Shown one piece after another: positions 43,791 to 51,796 of a DNA stretch of 51,796 bases; position 1 is the stretch's first letter; each line of letters begins with the position of its first letter. A model generated the notes under the pieces. That model had not been told where the DNA came from, made no database searches, and saw only the letters and a list, made by a program, of their open reading frames with translations. Origin of the DNA: Acidimicrobiia bacterium (GTDB taxonomy: Bacteria > Actinomycetota > Acidimicrobiia > Spongiisociales > UBA5794). Both the position numbers and the translations under genes were made by a program. The stretch is from the NCBI GenBank assembly GCA_030431785.1, contig JAUIIM010000005.1, forward strand, positions 1-51,796. Reading direction: 5' to 3'.

Positions 43791-44159
43791 ATGACGATCA
43801 CACGAAACGACATTGAACGCCTTGCAGGCATACGAACTGTCGATCTGACCACCGTCGGGCGCGTGTCCGGTCACGCCCGCACCGTCGAGATCTGGTGGTT
43901 CCGATTCGAAGACAGATTTATCATCACCGGGACACCGGGTCGCAGGGATTGGTTGGCCAACGTGCGCGCCGACCCGACGGTGGTGATCGCCGCCGGAGGG
44001 GTGTGCTACCGGGGGGTGGCGGTCGAGGTCACCGACCCGCGCTGGAAGCGGTCGTTCTTCGAGCATCGCCAAGCGAGCTGGTACCGGACACAGGCCGAAC
44101 TCGATGCCCTGGTTGCCGCCGCCCCGATGATCGAGATCGCAAGTCTCCAACCGATGTGA
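43791..44159 (+). CDS. Nitroreductase/quinone reductase-like split-barrel protein (Ddn-like, possible F420 enzyme)
   Basis: 122 residues: VDLTTVGRVSGHARTVEIWWFRFEDRFIITGTPGRRDWLANVRADPTVVIAAGG is the pattern of the deazaflavin-dependent nitroreductase family. Relatives reduce quinones or nitro compounds with F420H2. A length of 122 aa is typical. The start at 43791 is fixed by the promoter geometry. MerR-type control suggests induction by a thiol-reactive or redox compound or a metal. Confidence 0.88.
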   Translation: MTITRNDIERLAGIRTVDLTTVGRVSGHARTVEIWWFRFEDRFIITGTPGRRDWLANVRADPTVVIAAGGVCYRGVAVEVTDPRWKRSFFEHRQASWYRTQAELDALVAAAPMIEIASLQPM

Positions 44160-44188
44160 CCGGAGCCTGTCGACTCCCGTCCACCGCA

Positions 44189-46768
44189 TCAGCCCCCGGT
44201 GGTCTCGAACATGAGGGCATCTTGCTCGACGCCAATGGTCACGCCCGCACCCTCGGTGATGCGGCCATCGAGAAGCTCGAGGGCCAGTGGGTCTGCGATC
44301 GCCGTCTGGATCAGTCGCTTCAGCGGTCGGGCGCCATAGGCGGGGTCATAGCCATGCTGGGTCAACCAGTCGATGGCATCTCCGTTCAATGAGATGTCGA
44401 TTCCGCGATCCGCGATCCGCTGCCTGAGTACCTCGAACTGGACCTCGACGATCCGTGCGAGGTCGTCCTTCGACAGTCGATGGAACACGATCGTGTCGTC
44501 GATCCGGTTGAGGAACTCCGGTCGGAAGTGTTCGCGTACGGCACCCATGACCCGGTCCGCGACGACGTCCTGCGGCAGGTCGGGGTCGATGAACTCGGAT
44601 CCCAGGTTCGACGTCATCACCAGGACGGCGTTGGTGAAGTCGACCGTACGTCCCTGTCCGTCGGTCAGGCGCCCGTCGTCGAGGAGCTGGAGCAAGGTGT
44701 TGAAGACATCAGGATGCGCCTTCTCCACCTCGTCGAGCAGGATGACCGAGTAGGGCCTCCGCCTCACGGCTTCGGTGAGTTGCCCGCCTTCGTCATATCC
44801 GACGTAGCCGGGTGGAGCACCGATGAGGCGGCTCACGGAGTGCTTCTCCATGTACTCGGACATGTCGATCCGGACCATCGCCCGCTCGTCGTCGAAGAGG
44901 AACTCGGCGAGCGCTCGGGCGAGTTCGGTCTTTCCGACCCCTGTGGGTCCGAGGAACAGGAACGAACCGATGGGTCGGTTCGGATCGGACAAACCGGCAC
45001 GTGAACGGCGGATCGCGTTGGAGATCGCGCCGACCGCCTCGTCTTGGCCCACGACACGCTCGTGGAGGTGTTCTTCGAGGTGGACGAGCTTCTGCATCTC
45101 GCCCTCCATCAGCTTTGAGACGGGGATTCCGGTCCACCGACTGACGACCTCGGCGATGTCCTCCTCATCGACCTCTTCCTTGAGCATCGCAACATCGTCT
45201 TGGAGATCGTCGAGGCGTCCTTGCGCAGTGGCGAGCGCAGTGTCGAGCGAGGGGAGCGTTGCGTACTTCAACTCCGCGGCGCGTTCGAGATCTCCCGAGC
45301 GTTCCGCACGGTCCGCTTCCACCTTTGCATCGTCGATCGCCTGCTTCGTCCGCTGGATCTCTGCGATCGCTTCTTTCTCGAGCTCCCAATGTGCGACGAG
45401 CGCATCGAGGGTCTCGCCGAGGTCGGAGAGCTCCTTCTCGATGGTCTCGAGTCGTTGGGCCGAGGCCTTGTCGTCTTCCTTCGACAGGGCCTGTCGTTCG
45501 ATCTCGAGCTGGCGTCGCCGACGTTCCAGCGTGTCGATCTCCTCGGGCATCGAGTCGATCTCGATACGGAGTCGGGATGCGGCTTCATCGATCAGGTCGA
45601 TCGCTTTGTCGGGTAGGTGCCGAGCGGTGACGTACCGATCCGACAACACCGACGCAGCCACCAACGCTGCGTCGGTGATGCGTACGCCGTGGTGGACCTC
45701 GTAGCGTTCCTTGATGCCGCGCAGGATGCCGATCGTGTCCTCCGCGGACGGGGGCTCGACCATCACCGGTTGGAACCGGCGTTCGAGCGCGGCATCCTTT
45801 TCGACGTACTTGCGGAACTCGTCGAGCGTGGTCGCACCGACCATCCGCAATTCCCCGCGAGCGAGCATGGGCTTCAGCATGTTCGATGCATCCATCGAAC
45901 CCTCGCTTGCACCCGCACCGACGATCGTGTGCATCTCGTCGATGAACGTGATGACCTGGCCCTCGGATTCCTTGATCTCGTTCAGCACGGCCTGGAGCCG
46001 CTCCTCGAACTCGCCTCGGTACTTCGCTCCGGCGATGAGCGCACCGATGTCGAGAGCGATCAAACGGCGGTTCTTGAGACTCTCGGGAACGTCACCGTCG
46101 ACGATTCGCTGTGCGAGGCCTTCAGCGATCGCCGTCTTTCCGACGCCGGGTTCGCCGATCAGCACAGGGTTGTTCTTGGTGCGTCGGCTCAGCACTTGTA
46201 CGACACGGCGGATCTCCTCGTCGCGGCCGATGACCGGGTCCAACTTCCCGAGTCTGGCGTCCTCGGTGAGGTCCCGTCCGTATTGGTCGAGAGGGGCGAA
46301 GGTTGCTTCGGGATCCTGCGAGGTGATCCGTTGTGATCCGCGTACGTCGGTCAGGATGGCCTCGATCGCGTCCTGTGTCACGCCGTTCGAACGGAGGAGC
46401 TCTCCGACCGGTGTGGTGGAACCTGCCAATGCCATGAGGATGTGTTCGACGGAGGTATAGGCATCGCCCATCGCCTCACGCCGAACCCCTGCGGCGTTCA
46501 AGATGTCGACGGTGGCGCGTGCGAACGCCGGTTCATCTCCGCCTTGCATCGCAGGACGTTCACGCAGCGCGGCGTTCATCGGACCCGTGATGTCGGCGAC
46601 GTGCACGTCCAGCTTTGCGAAGATGGGATAGGCGATCCCATCGGTCTGCGTGAGCAATCCCGCGAGGAGGTGGTCGGGTCCCACATCGGGATGGTTGGAC
46701 TGCGCGGCGAGATCGCGCGCTGCCATGAGCGCCTGTTGGGATCGATGGGTGAACGTATTGATGTCCAT
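44189..46768 (-). CDS. clpB: ATP-dependent disaggregase ClpB
   Basis: 859 residues in the standard order: N-domain ([21 protein letters not shown]), first AAA+ module with [13 protein letters not shown], coiled-coil middle domain (about 400-520), second AAA+ module with [11 protein letters not shown], and a C-terminal small domain. It pulls proteins out of aggregates together with DnaK. The middle domain and the absence of a ClpP-binding loop separate it from ClpA/C. A TAGATT box lies 26 nt upstream of the ATG, so it has a leader. I see no clear HspR (HAIR) site. Confidence 0.97.
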   Translation of the reverse strand: MDINTFTHRSQQALMAARDLAAQSNHPDVGPDHLLAGLLTQTDGIAYPIFAKLDVHVADITGPMNAALRERPAMQGGDEPAFARATVDILNAAGVRREAMGDAYTSVEHILMALAGSTTPVGELLRSNGVTQDAIEAILTDVRGSQRITSQDPEATFAPLDQYGRDLTEDARLGKLDPVIGRDEEIRRVVQVLSRRTKNNPVLIGEPGVGKTAIAEGLAQRIVDGDVPESLKNRRLIALDIGALIAGAKYRGEFEERLQAVLNEIKESEGQVITFIDEMHTIVGAGASEGSMDASNMLKPMLARGELRMVGATTLDEFRKYVEKDAALERRFQPVMVEPPSAEDTIGILRGIKERYEVHHGVRITDAALVAASVLSDRYVTARHLPDKAIDLIDEAASRLRIEIDSMPEEIDTLERRRRQLEIERQALSKEDDKASAQRLETIEKELSDLGETLDALVAHWELEKEAIAEIQRTKQAIDDAKVEADRAERSGDLERAAELKYATLPSLDTALATAQGRLDDLQDDVAMLKEEVDEEDIAEVVSRWTGIPVSKLMEGEMQKLVHLEEHLHERVVGQDEAVGAISNAIRRSRAGLSDPNRPIGSFLFLGPTGVGKTELARALAEFLFDDERAMVRIDMSEYMEKHSVSRLIGAPPGYVGYDEGGQLTEAVRRRPYSVILLDEVEKAHPDVFNTLLQLLDDGRLTDGQGRTVDFTNAVLVMTSNLGSEFIDPDLPQDVVADRVMGAVREHFRPEFLNRIDDTIVFHRLSKDDLARIVEVQFEVLRQRIADRGIDISLNGDAIDWLTQHGYDPAYGARPLKRLIQTAIADPLALELLDGRITEGAGVTIGVEQDALMFETTGG

Positions 46769-46835
46769 GGGTGGAAGTGGTCTCCGGGTAATCTAGCGAA
46801 CGGTTCACCAGTACAACGTCGAACATGAGCGGTTT

Positions 46836-47342
46836 ATGCCAAGAAATATGAGTCGAGTTGACTCAGATAGTGACGAACCGCAGCGTCTGGGTGGTGGTTG
46901 GGTTGCTGTCCAAGCGGTGATGCTCGGGTTCTTCCTCGTTGCGCTCATCCTCGGCGAGCCGATCGGCGAGTTCGAAGGTCGGATCTATGTCCAGTCGTTC
47001 GGCCTGCTCATCGCTCTCGTCGGCGTGGGGCTTTCGGTCTGGTCGTGGATCCAGCACGGCGCCGTGGTATCCCCGTTCCCCGCTCCCCGGGAGGGTGCGA
47101 CCCTCATCGAGACAGGCCCATATCGTTTCGTGCGGCACCCGATGTACACCGGTGTCATCGCATTCGTATTCGGTACCGGGGTCACCTACTTGGTTCCCGC
47201 TGCCATCCTCGTGGCGCCGGCGCTCTTCATCTTCTTTCTCGTCAAGTCAGCGCGTGAGGAAGAGATGCTGGCCAATGCGATCGCTGGCTATCGGCAGTAC
47301 CGCGCCGACGTCCCCTGGAAGCTGATCCCGAAAGTGATCTGA
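46836..47342 (+). CDS. ICMT-like membrane methyltransferase family protein
   Basis: 168 residues with about five membrane helices. IETGPYRFVRHPMYTGVIAFVFG and REEEMLANAIAGYRQYRADVPWKLIPKV form the isoprenylcysteine carboxyl methyltransferase-like signature, with the SAM-contacting HP and the Glu of the C-terminal part. Bacterial members methylate unknown small molecules or lipids. Start at 46836 or 46848 (both ATG); neither has a good ribosome binding site. Confidence 0.85.
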   Translation: MPRNMSRVDSDSDEPQRLGGGWVAVQAVMLGFFLVALILGEPIGEFEGRIYVQSFGLLIALVGVGLSVWSWIQHGAVVSPFPAPREGATLIETGPYRFVRHPMYTGVIAFVFGTGVTYLVPAAILVAPALFIFFLVKSAREEEMLANAIAGYRQYRADVPWKLIPKVI

Positions 47343-47351
47343 GCTCGCACA

Positions 47352-47428
47352 GATCACGGATCACGGATCACGGATCACGGATCACGGATCACGGGTCACG
47401 GATCACGGGTCACGGATCACGGATCAGC
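47352..47428. repeat. Heptamer array GATCACG, ten tandem units
   Basis: Ten consecutive 7-bp units: eight exact gatcacg and two ggtcacg (positions 7 and 9), plus a decayed eleventh. It begins 9 nt after the stop of the methyltransferase gene. Confidence 0.95.
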
Positions 47429-47434
47429 ATCGGT

Positions 47435-47497
47435 GGCTCATGGCTCATGGCTCATGGCTCATGGCTTATGGCTCATGGCTCATGGCCCATGGCTCAT
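47435..47497. repeat. Heptamer array GGCTCAT, nine tandem units
   Basis: Nine consecutive units, seven exact ggctcat, one ggcttat and one ggcccat, directly after the GATCACG array. Confidence 0.95.
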
Positions 47498-47503
47498 GGC
47501 TTC

Positions 47504-47561
47504 GCTCCTAGGCAACCATGGCGAGGAGCTAGGAGCGAGGAGCCAGAAGCTCCTAGGCAAC
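47504..47561. repeat. 13-bp direct repeat enclosing GGAGCCA-family units
   Basis: GCTCCTAGGCAAC occurs at 47504-47516 and again at 47549-47561, where it includes the stop codon of the next gene. Degenerate ggagcga/ggagcca units lie between. It looks like duplication of a gene end around an inserted array. Confidence 0.7.
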
Positions 47562-48182
47562 AATCATCTCGGCGTCGGGTTGTTGGAACACGAATGCCAC
47601 CGCGAGGGCTTCGTCCCTCGGCCAACCCGACAGTGTTTGCGAGGCAGTCGCATTCGCATAGGAGCGGAACTCGCTCCACGTCATCATCGTCTGTGGGGTG
47701 ACCGCAAGGCTTTGGTCCGGCTTCTCGCTGAGCGTGCCGGCGACGAACGAGAAGGCATCCATCTCGACCACCGCGAGATCGAGTTCCTCGCAGCGTCGGA
47801 TGAACTGTTCTGCGGTCGAACGATCGAAGAAGCCCTCACCGTCCTCCGTGCGGTGGACGATTTGTTCGTCGAACTCGGCGAGGAGCTCCTTCGTCGCAGG
47901 GTGTTCGTCATCCCACTGTTGGTCTTGTGCGGCTTGGCGGAGTTCGGCGAGGTCGTCGTCGAGCCCATCGGGATCGACCATGCGGATGGCCGTATCGAGT
48001 CGAAGTTGGAGCTCGCGCACGTCGAGGTCGTGGACGTCACCATCGGCATCCGGATAGATCTGTACCACGGTGGTCTCTCCATCGTGGAACACCATGCCGA
48101 CGAACTCTTGTCCACGCCACATCTCGACGATCGGTCCGTCGAAGTCGTCGCGTTCGGTTTCTACGAGTTGGATGGGCAGCAT
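47553..48182 (-). CDS. Acidic cytoplasmic protein of unknown function
   Basis: 209 residues from the ATG at 48182 (MLPIQLVETERDDFDGPIVEM), chosen because TATCCT ends 8 nt upstream; a start at 48212 would add ten residues. There is no signal peptide or membrane helix. The N-terminal 65 residues look like a small beta-rich domain (EFVGMVFHDGETTVVQIYP), followed by a charged helical part. I do not recognise it. It follows the small membrane protein gene and both are enclosed by repeat arrays. Confidence 0.65.
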   Translation of the reverse strand: MLPIQLVETERDDFDGPIVEMWRGQEFVGMVFHDGETTVVQIYPDADGDVHDLDVRELQLRLDTAIRMVDPDGLDDDLAELRQAAQDQQWDDEHPATKELLAEFDEQIVHRTEDGEGFFDRSTAEQFIRRCEELDLAVVEMDAFSFVAGTLSEKPDQSLAVTPQTMMTWSEFRSYANATASQTLSGWPRDEALAVAFVFQQPDAEMIVA

Positions 48183-48190
48183 ATGTCGTG

Positions 48191-48196
48191 AGGATA
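48191..48196 (-). promoter_or_regulatory. -10 box of the 209-aa protein gene, near-leaderless geometry
   Basis: TATCCT on the minus strand, 8 nt before the ATG. Confidence 0.35.
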
Positions 48197-48221
48197 GGCG
48201 GCGGACCCACACTCGGACGAC

Positions 48222-48587
48222 TCACCTCTGACCGATGATCACCACGACCAGTCCGACGGCCATGTAGATCGCTCCCAGGAGAAGTGGCATGTTGGTCGTC
48301 ACCGTCTCCGTGCCGCGAGGCGTCTCCCAGTTCGCTCCGTTGATGGCCAGGTCGATCAGGGAGCCGGTGACGGGTCCGAGGATCATCGTGAGGATCCCCA
48401 GGACGATCGTTGCGTAGCCGAACCCGACCAAGTAGTCGATCCCCTCACACGAGGCGCCGACGATCGTCCCGTCGCAGAAGTCGGGCCAACGCGGAACGGA
48501 GATCCAGGCGACGATCCATGCCGCGAGGAGACCGGCAGCGAACAGCACGGTCGTCCGAATCCATCGGTTCTGCAGTAGCGAGCGCAT
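48222..48587 (-). CDS. Small membrane protein of unknown function
   Basis: 121 residues with three hydrophobic helices (LFAAGLLAAWIVAWI, YATIVLGILTMILGPVTG, LLLGAIYMAVGLVVVIIG) and two cysteines (CDGTIVGASC) in the first loop that could form a disulfide outside. No family is recognised. TAGGGT lies exactly 6 nt before the ATG, so it is probably leaderless. Confidence 0.7.
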   Translation of the reverse strand: MRSLLQNRWIRTTVLFAAGLLAAWIVAWISVPRWPDFCDGTIVGASCEGIDYLVGFGYATIVLGILTMILGPVTGSLIDLAINGANWETPRGTETVTTNMPLLLGAIYMAVGLVVVIIGQR

Positions 48588-49043
48588 GTGGCAACCCTAG
48601 ATCATCGATTCCGATCCCAGATTTCAGATGCCAGATTCCAGATCCCCGCGCCTATGCGCCTACGCGCCGTCACGCTCGGATCATGGATCATGGATCATGG
48701 ATCATCGATCCGGCGCAGCCAGGAGCCAGGAGCTAGGAGCCAGGAGCCAGGAGCGGCGCGCCTGTACGCCTACGCGCCTCCGCGCTCGTACGTCGGATGG
48801 TCAGATTGTCGGATTGTCGGACCGCGCCCTTCCACCCCTGGGAGGTAATCATGGGTCCGTGGTAGCCAGGAGCCAGGAGCCAGGAGCCAGGAGCTGGCAC
48901 TACGATCCAGGAACGAGGAGCGGCGTGCCTATGCGCCTCCACGCGAACGCGCCACCACGCCACCACGCCCCCTCGCCCCAGCGCCCATACGCCTCCTCCA
49001 CTAGTCTCGGGAGGGATTCCACGTCGTCGCAGCGGAAGGAAGT
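48588..49043. other. Intergenic region filled by mixed repeat arrays
   Basis: The only gap above 300 bp. It starts with the promoter of the small membrane protein gene (TAGGGT, 48594-48599), contains repeat arrays from 48606 to 48969, and ends with a TAGTCT box (49002-49007) and a GGAAGGAA ribosome binding site for hisC. Reading frames across the arrays give low-complexity peptides and are not genes. I see no tRNA or other RNA gene. Confidence 0.75.
48606..48969. repeat. Mosaic of at least five short-unit families
   Basis: In order: CCAGATT heptamers (48607-48643), CGCCTACA octamers (48647-48675), four GGATCAT heptamers (48678-48705), five GGAGCCA heptamers (48717-48754), CGCCTACA again (48756-48784), GTCGGATT octamers (48792-48821), four to five GGAGCCA heptamers (48863-48894), and degenerate CGCCTACA/CGCCACCA units (48923-48969). 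Confidence 0.9.
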
Positions 49044-50123
49044 GTGGTGCCCACATATCGTCCGGACCTTGAGGCGATCCCTCTCTATGTACCAGGGAAA
49101 CCGGTCGATGAGGTAGCCCGCGAACTCGGTCTTGCATCGATCGACAAGCTTGCGTCGAACGAGTGCCCGACGGCACCGTTCCCCGAGGTCGTCGAAGTGA
49201 TCGCACGTGCGGCAACCGAGGTCAACCGGTACCCGGACAACGGCACGTTCGCCCTCCGGGGAGCGCTCGCTGCGTTCCATGGGGTCGATCCGGACGCAGT
49301 ATGGGTCGGGCATGGATCCAGCGACCTGCTTCGCTCGATCGCCATGGCTGTCGGCGGCGAAGGCACCTCCCTGGTGTTCGCCGATCCGTCCTTCGTGCTG
49401 TACCGCATGATCGCGCTTCTGACCGGGTCGACACCCGTTCCGGTGCCGGTGACCGATGACTACGGACACGATCTCGGTGCGATGGCGGATGCGATCGACG
49501 ACACGACCTCGTTGGTGTTCATCTGCAACCCGAACAACCCCACCGGTGGTCACTTGTCGCACTCCGAGGTCGAGTCGTTCATCGATTCGGTCCCCGAGTC
49601 AGTGCTCGTAGTGGTGGACGAGGCCTATGCCGAATACGTGACCGCCGACGACTACCGATCACAGCTGGCCACCGCACCGACCTTGCCGAATGTCGTGGTC
49701 CTCAGGACTTTCTCCAAGGCGTACGGTCTCGCCGGTTTGCGGGTCGGCTACGCCGTGGGCAATCCAGACGTGCTGAACTCCGTGAAGCGCACACAGGCCC
49801 CGTTCGCCGTGACATCGGTAGGACAAGCGGCGGCACTCGAGGCGCTCAAGCATCAAGCAGCCCTGCGCGAGCGGGCGGTCGTGAACGCCTACGGACGGGC
49901 GTACCTCGTCGATGCCCTCAGGGAACGTGGCTACGACCCCGCCCCGACCCAGGCGAACTTCGTCTATTTCATACCCGAGGAACCGGCGGCGGACCTCGGT
50001 GATCGGCTTCTCCGCCAGGGCACGATCGTCCGTGTCCTCGGTGACGGAGTCCGGGTGAGTGTCGGGACCGACGAAGAGAACGCACGGTTCATCCGGTCCC
50101 TCGACTCGGTTCGGTCTCAGTGA
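49044..50123 (+). CDS. hisC: Histidinol-phosphate aminotransferase-like enzyme (HisC)
   Basis: 359 residues of fold-type I PLP aminotransferase: ASNECPTAPFPEV, NRYPDNGTFALRGALA, CNPNNPTGG, VDEAYAEY, and the PLP lysine in RTFSKAYGLAGLRVGY. The pattern is HisC; such enzymes in actinobacteria may also act on aromatic amino acids. No other his gene is in view, so the aromatic role is possible. The GTG at 49044 has GGAAGGAA upstream. The stop overlaps the next start (TGATG). Confidence 0.9.
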   Translation: MVPTYRPDLEAIPLYVPGKPVDEVARELGLASIDKLASNECPTAPFPEVVEVIARAATEVNRYPDNGTFALRGALAAFHGVDPDAVWVGHGSSDLLRSIAMAVGGEGTSLVFADPSFVLYRMIALLTGSTPVPVPVTDDYGHDLGAMADAIDDTTSLVFICNPNNPTGGHLSHSEVESFIDSVPESVLVVVDEAYAEYVTADDYRSQLATAPTLPNVVVLRTFSKAYGLAGLRVGYAVGNPDVLNSVKRTQAPFAVTSVGQAAALEALKHQAALRERAVVNAYGRAYLVDALRERGYDPAPTQANFVYFIPEEPAADLGDRLLRQGTIVRVLGDGVRVSVGTDEENARFIRSLDSVRSQ

Positions 50124-51796
50124 TGTTTCTTCCCGAAGCACTCGACTGGTCGACCATTCCGCCGGTGATCGAAACCGACGGGTCGGTCACGGATCGTCCC
50201 GACTGGCTGACCGACGAGTTCGCATTGCGGATGTATCGGGAGATGGTTCGCATGCGCGTCTTCGACCGCAGGTCCACGGCGGCGCAACGCCAGGGCCGCC
50301 TCGGGACCTTTGCGATCGCCGAGGGTCACGAAGCGATCCAGGTCGGTTCCGCACTCGCACTCGGCCCCACCGACTTCGTCTATCCCGGATACCGGGAACA
50401 TGGCGTGCAACTGTCGATGGGGATGCCGTTGTCCACGGTGTTGTCGTACTGGCGCGGGCTTCCGAATGAGACCTGGGATCCGACGACGATGCGACAGATG
50501 GTCGTCACGGTTCCGATCGGGAGTCACCTCCCGCACGCAGTCGGGCATGCGTACGCGGACCGGGTCGCCGGGAAGGACACGGTGACCGTTGCGTACATCG
50601 GCGATGGTGGAACGTCGGAGAACGACTTCCACTCCGGGCTGAACTTCGCCGGTGTCTGGAAGACCCCGACGGTGTTCGTGGTGTCCAACAACCACTATGC
50701 GATCTCCGTCCCGTACGAGAAACAAACCGCGGCGAATGCCATTGTTGACAAGGCGGCGGGATATGGGATCGCGGGGGTCCGTGTCAACGGATTCGACGTC
50801 GCAAAGGTCTACGAGGCGATGACCGACGCCGTCGCCCGTGCGCGTTCTGGCGAGGGTCCGACGCTCATCGAGGCTGTGTGCTATCGATACGGCCCACATG
50901 CCACCGCTGATGATCCTTCGCTGTACCGCACCAAGGACGAAGAGGAGGAGTGGCGAGTCCACGACCCCGTCGACCGTATGCGCAACTTCCTCACGAGCGT
51001 CGCACTGTGGGATGAAGAGGCTGAACTGGATCTGCTCGAGGAACTACGGGCCGAGTATGAGGAGGCGCTCGACGCGGTGACCGCGATCGAATTGCCTGCG
51101 AGGTCGGATGTGATCCACCACGCATTCGACCGAATCCCGGCGCCGATGGTGGAACAGCTGAACAGGATCGAACAGGACGCAGGCGAGGAAGCGTCGACCG
51201 TGGCGGCATCACAGCGATGGACGGTGGGGGAGGACAAGATCCCATCCGGTCCGACGACCCCGATGACAATGGCAGATGCCATCAATCAGACCCTCCATCA
51301 GGAAATGGCCTCGGACCCCTCCACGATCGTCCTCGGTCAGGACGTGGGTGTTGCGGGAGGCGTGTTCCGGATCACGGACGGACTCCTCGACCGTTTCGGC
51401 CCTGAGCGCGTGATCGATGCGCCGATCAACGAGTCCGGGATCGTCGGGAGTGCGATCGGGATGGCGATGGCGGGAGCACGTCCGATCGCTGAGATCCAAT
51501 TCGAGGGGTTCTCCTATCCGGCGTTCGACCAGATCGCCAGCCATCTCGGCCGGATCCGGTTCCGGGCGCGTGGGAACACCCACGTGCCGATGGTCCTCCG
51601 AATGCCCAACGGAGCGGGGATCGGGGCCCATGAGCACCATTGCGACTCTCCCGAAGCGTTCTTCGCCCATGTGCCGGGGGTCGTCGTGATCGTTCCGTCT
51701 TCGGCTGCCGACGCCAAGGGTCTCCTCGCTGCGGCGATCCGCTCCGAGGACCCCGTCATCTTTCTCGAGCCGAAGGTCCTGTACCGGTCGGGACGG
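50123..51796 (+). CDS. Fused E1 alpha/beta subunit of a 2-oxoacid dehydrogenase (C-terminus cut by window edge)
   Basis: 558 codons are open to the right edge. Residues 1-350 are an E1 alpha: FAIAEGHEAIQVGSALAL, YPGYREHG, and the thiamine diphosphate motif GDGGTSENDFHSGLNFAG...NNHYAISVPY. After a linker of about 45 residues with no stop, E1 beta begins (TMADAINQTLHQEMASDPSTIVLGQDVG, then FGPERVIDAPINESGIVG). The pattern fits branched-chain 2-oxoacid dehydrogenase more than pyruvate dehydrogenase. ATG shares bases with the hisC stop, so the two are translationally coupled; a transamination-then-decarboxylation logic is plausible. Confidence 0.93.
   Translation, partial: MFLPEALDWSTIPPVIETDGSVTDRPDWLTDEFALRMYREMVRMRVFDRRSTAAQRQGRLGTFAIAEGHEAIQVGSALALGPTDFVYPGYREHGVQLSMGMPLSTVLSYWRGLPNETWDPTTMRQMVVTVPIGSHLPHAVGHAYADRVAGKDTVTVAYIGDGGTSENDFHSGLNFAGVWKTPTVFVVSNNHYAISVPYEKQTAANAIVDKAAGYGIAGVRVNGFDVAKVYEAMTDAVARARSGEGPTLIEAVCYRYGPHATADDPSLYRTKDEEEEWRVHDPVDRMRNFLTSVALWDEEAELDLLEELRAEYEEALDAVTAIELPARSDVIHHAFDRIPAPMVEQLNRIEQDAGEEASTVAASQRWTVGEDKIPSGPTTPMTMADAINQTLHQEMASDPSTIVLGQDVGVAGGVFRITDGLLDRFGPERVIDAPINESGIVGSAIGMAMAGARPIAEIQFEGFSYPAFDQIASHLGRIRFRARGNTHVPMVLRMPNGAGIGAHEHHCDSPEAFFAHVPGVVVIVPSSAADAKGLLAAAIRSEDPVIFLEPKVLYRSGR

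Noticed and set aside
46848..46865. HspR (HAIR) operator for clpB: TGAGTC-N5-GACTCA
   Set aside because: The HAIR consensus needs CTTGAGT-N7-ACTCAAG; the spacing and outer bases differ, and the site lies inside the divergent methyltransferase gene.
47352..47497. CRISPR array
   Set aside because: Units are 7 bp with no spacers and no cas genes are present.
47433..48191. 252-codon frame starting in the GGCTCAT array
   Set aside because: Its N-terminus is a low-complexity translation of the array, and the rest is antisense to the 209-aa gene, which has its own promoter box and better codon pattern.
48588..49116. Several open frames across the mosaic repeat region
   Set aside because: They translate the arrays into repetitive peptides without conserved content or ribosome binding sites.

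Overview
The window is GC-rich chromosomal DNA from an actinobacterium, most likely of the class Acidimicrobiia; the class assignment is inference. Supporting signs are the high-GC codon use, two small split-barrel enzymes of probable F420 type, four lipoproteins with long Thr/Ser linkers after the lipobox, many starts that look leaderless, and a fused E1 alpha/beta dehydrogenase. Fifty protein-coding genes can be supported, two of them cut by the window edges. I saw no rRNA, tRNA, CRISPR array, transposase or phage gene.

Layout. Positions 1-17.7 kb hold de novo purine synthesis in three blocks on the minus strand: purF (cut at the left edge, behind a rhomboid protease), purC-purS-purQ-purL (joined by 4-bp start/stop overlaps and followed by an amidohydrolase lipoprotein and an amidase), and purA-purD-purE-purB. 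Between the blocks lie plus-strand genes: a DUF3179 lipoprotein, a group II truncated globin, a YCII protein and a YjbQ protein. A second YjbQ gene follows purA on the other side. Positions 19-25 kb encode an amino-acid ABC transporter of the Aap/Bzt type with unusually large permeases. Then come a B3-type metallo-hydrolase, two tandem GH28-like beta-helix proteins with a NeuD-like acyltransferase, a CopC-CopD copper protein with a His-rich partner, an RDD protein with a nonapeptide repeat, a P-type cation ATPase with an M20 peptidase, AhpD-like and Lgt genes, an SDR, an ArsR-AHSA1-VOC operon, a PadR/HAAS-NfeD/SPFH operon, a lipoprotein resembling an inactivated zincin, a nitroreductase-like gene, clpB, an ICMT-like methyltransferase, two unknown genes, hisC and the start of a fused 2-oxoacid dehydrogenase E1 gene.

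Two genome-scale signals stand out. First, many intergenic gaps carry short tandem arrays of 7-8 bp units in about ten sequence families (for example GATCACG, GGCTCAT, GGAGCCA, GTCGGATT, CGCCTACA, TGGTATC, AAGGGATG, GATCTCC). They are often mixed in one gap and sometimes flank one-to-three-gene accessory segments in direct or inverted orientation. They supply the stop codon of one gene and the -10 box of another. Second, thirteen genes have a TANNNT box ending 6-8 nt before an ATG/GTG with no convincing ribosome binding site, which is the geometry of leaderless transcription. Two of these promoters also carry clear operators, one ArsR-like and one MerR-like.
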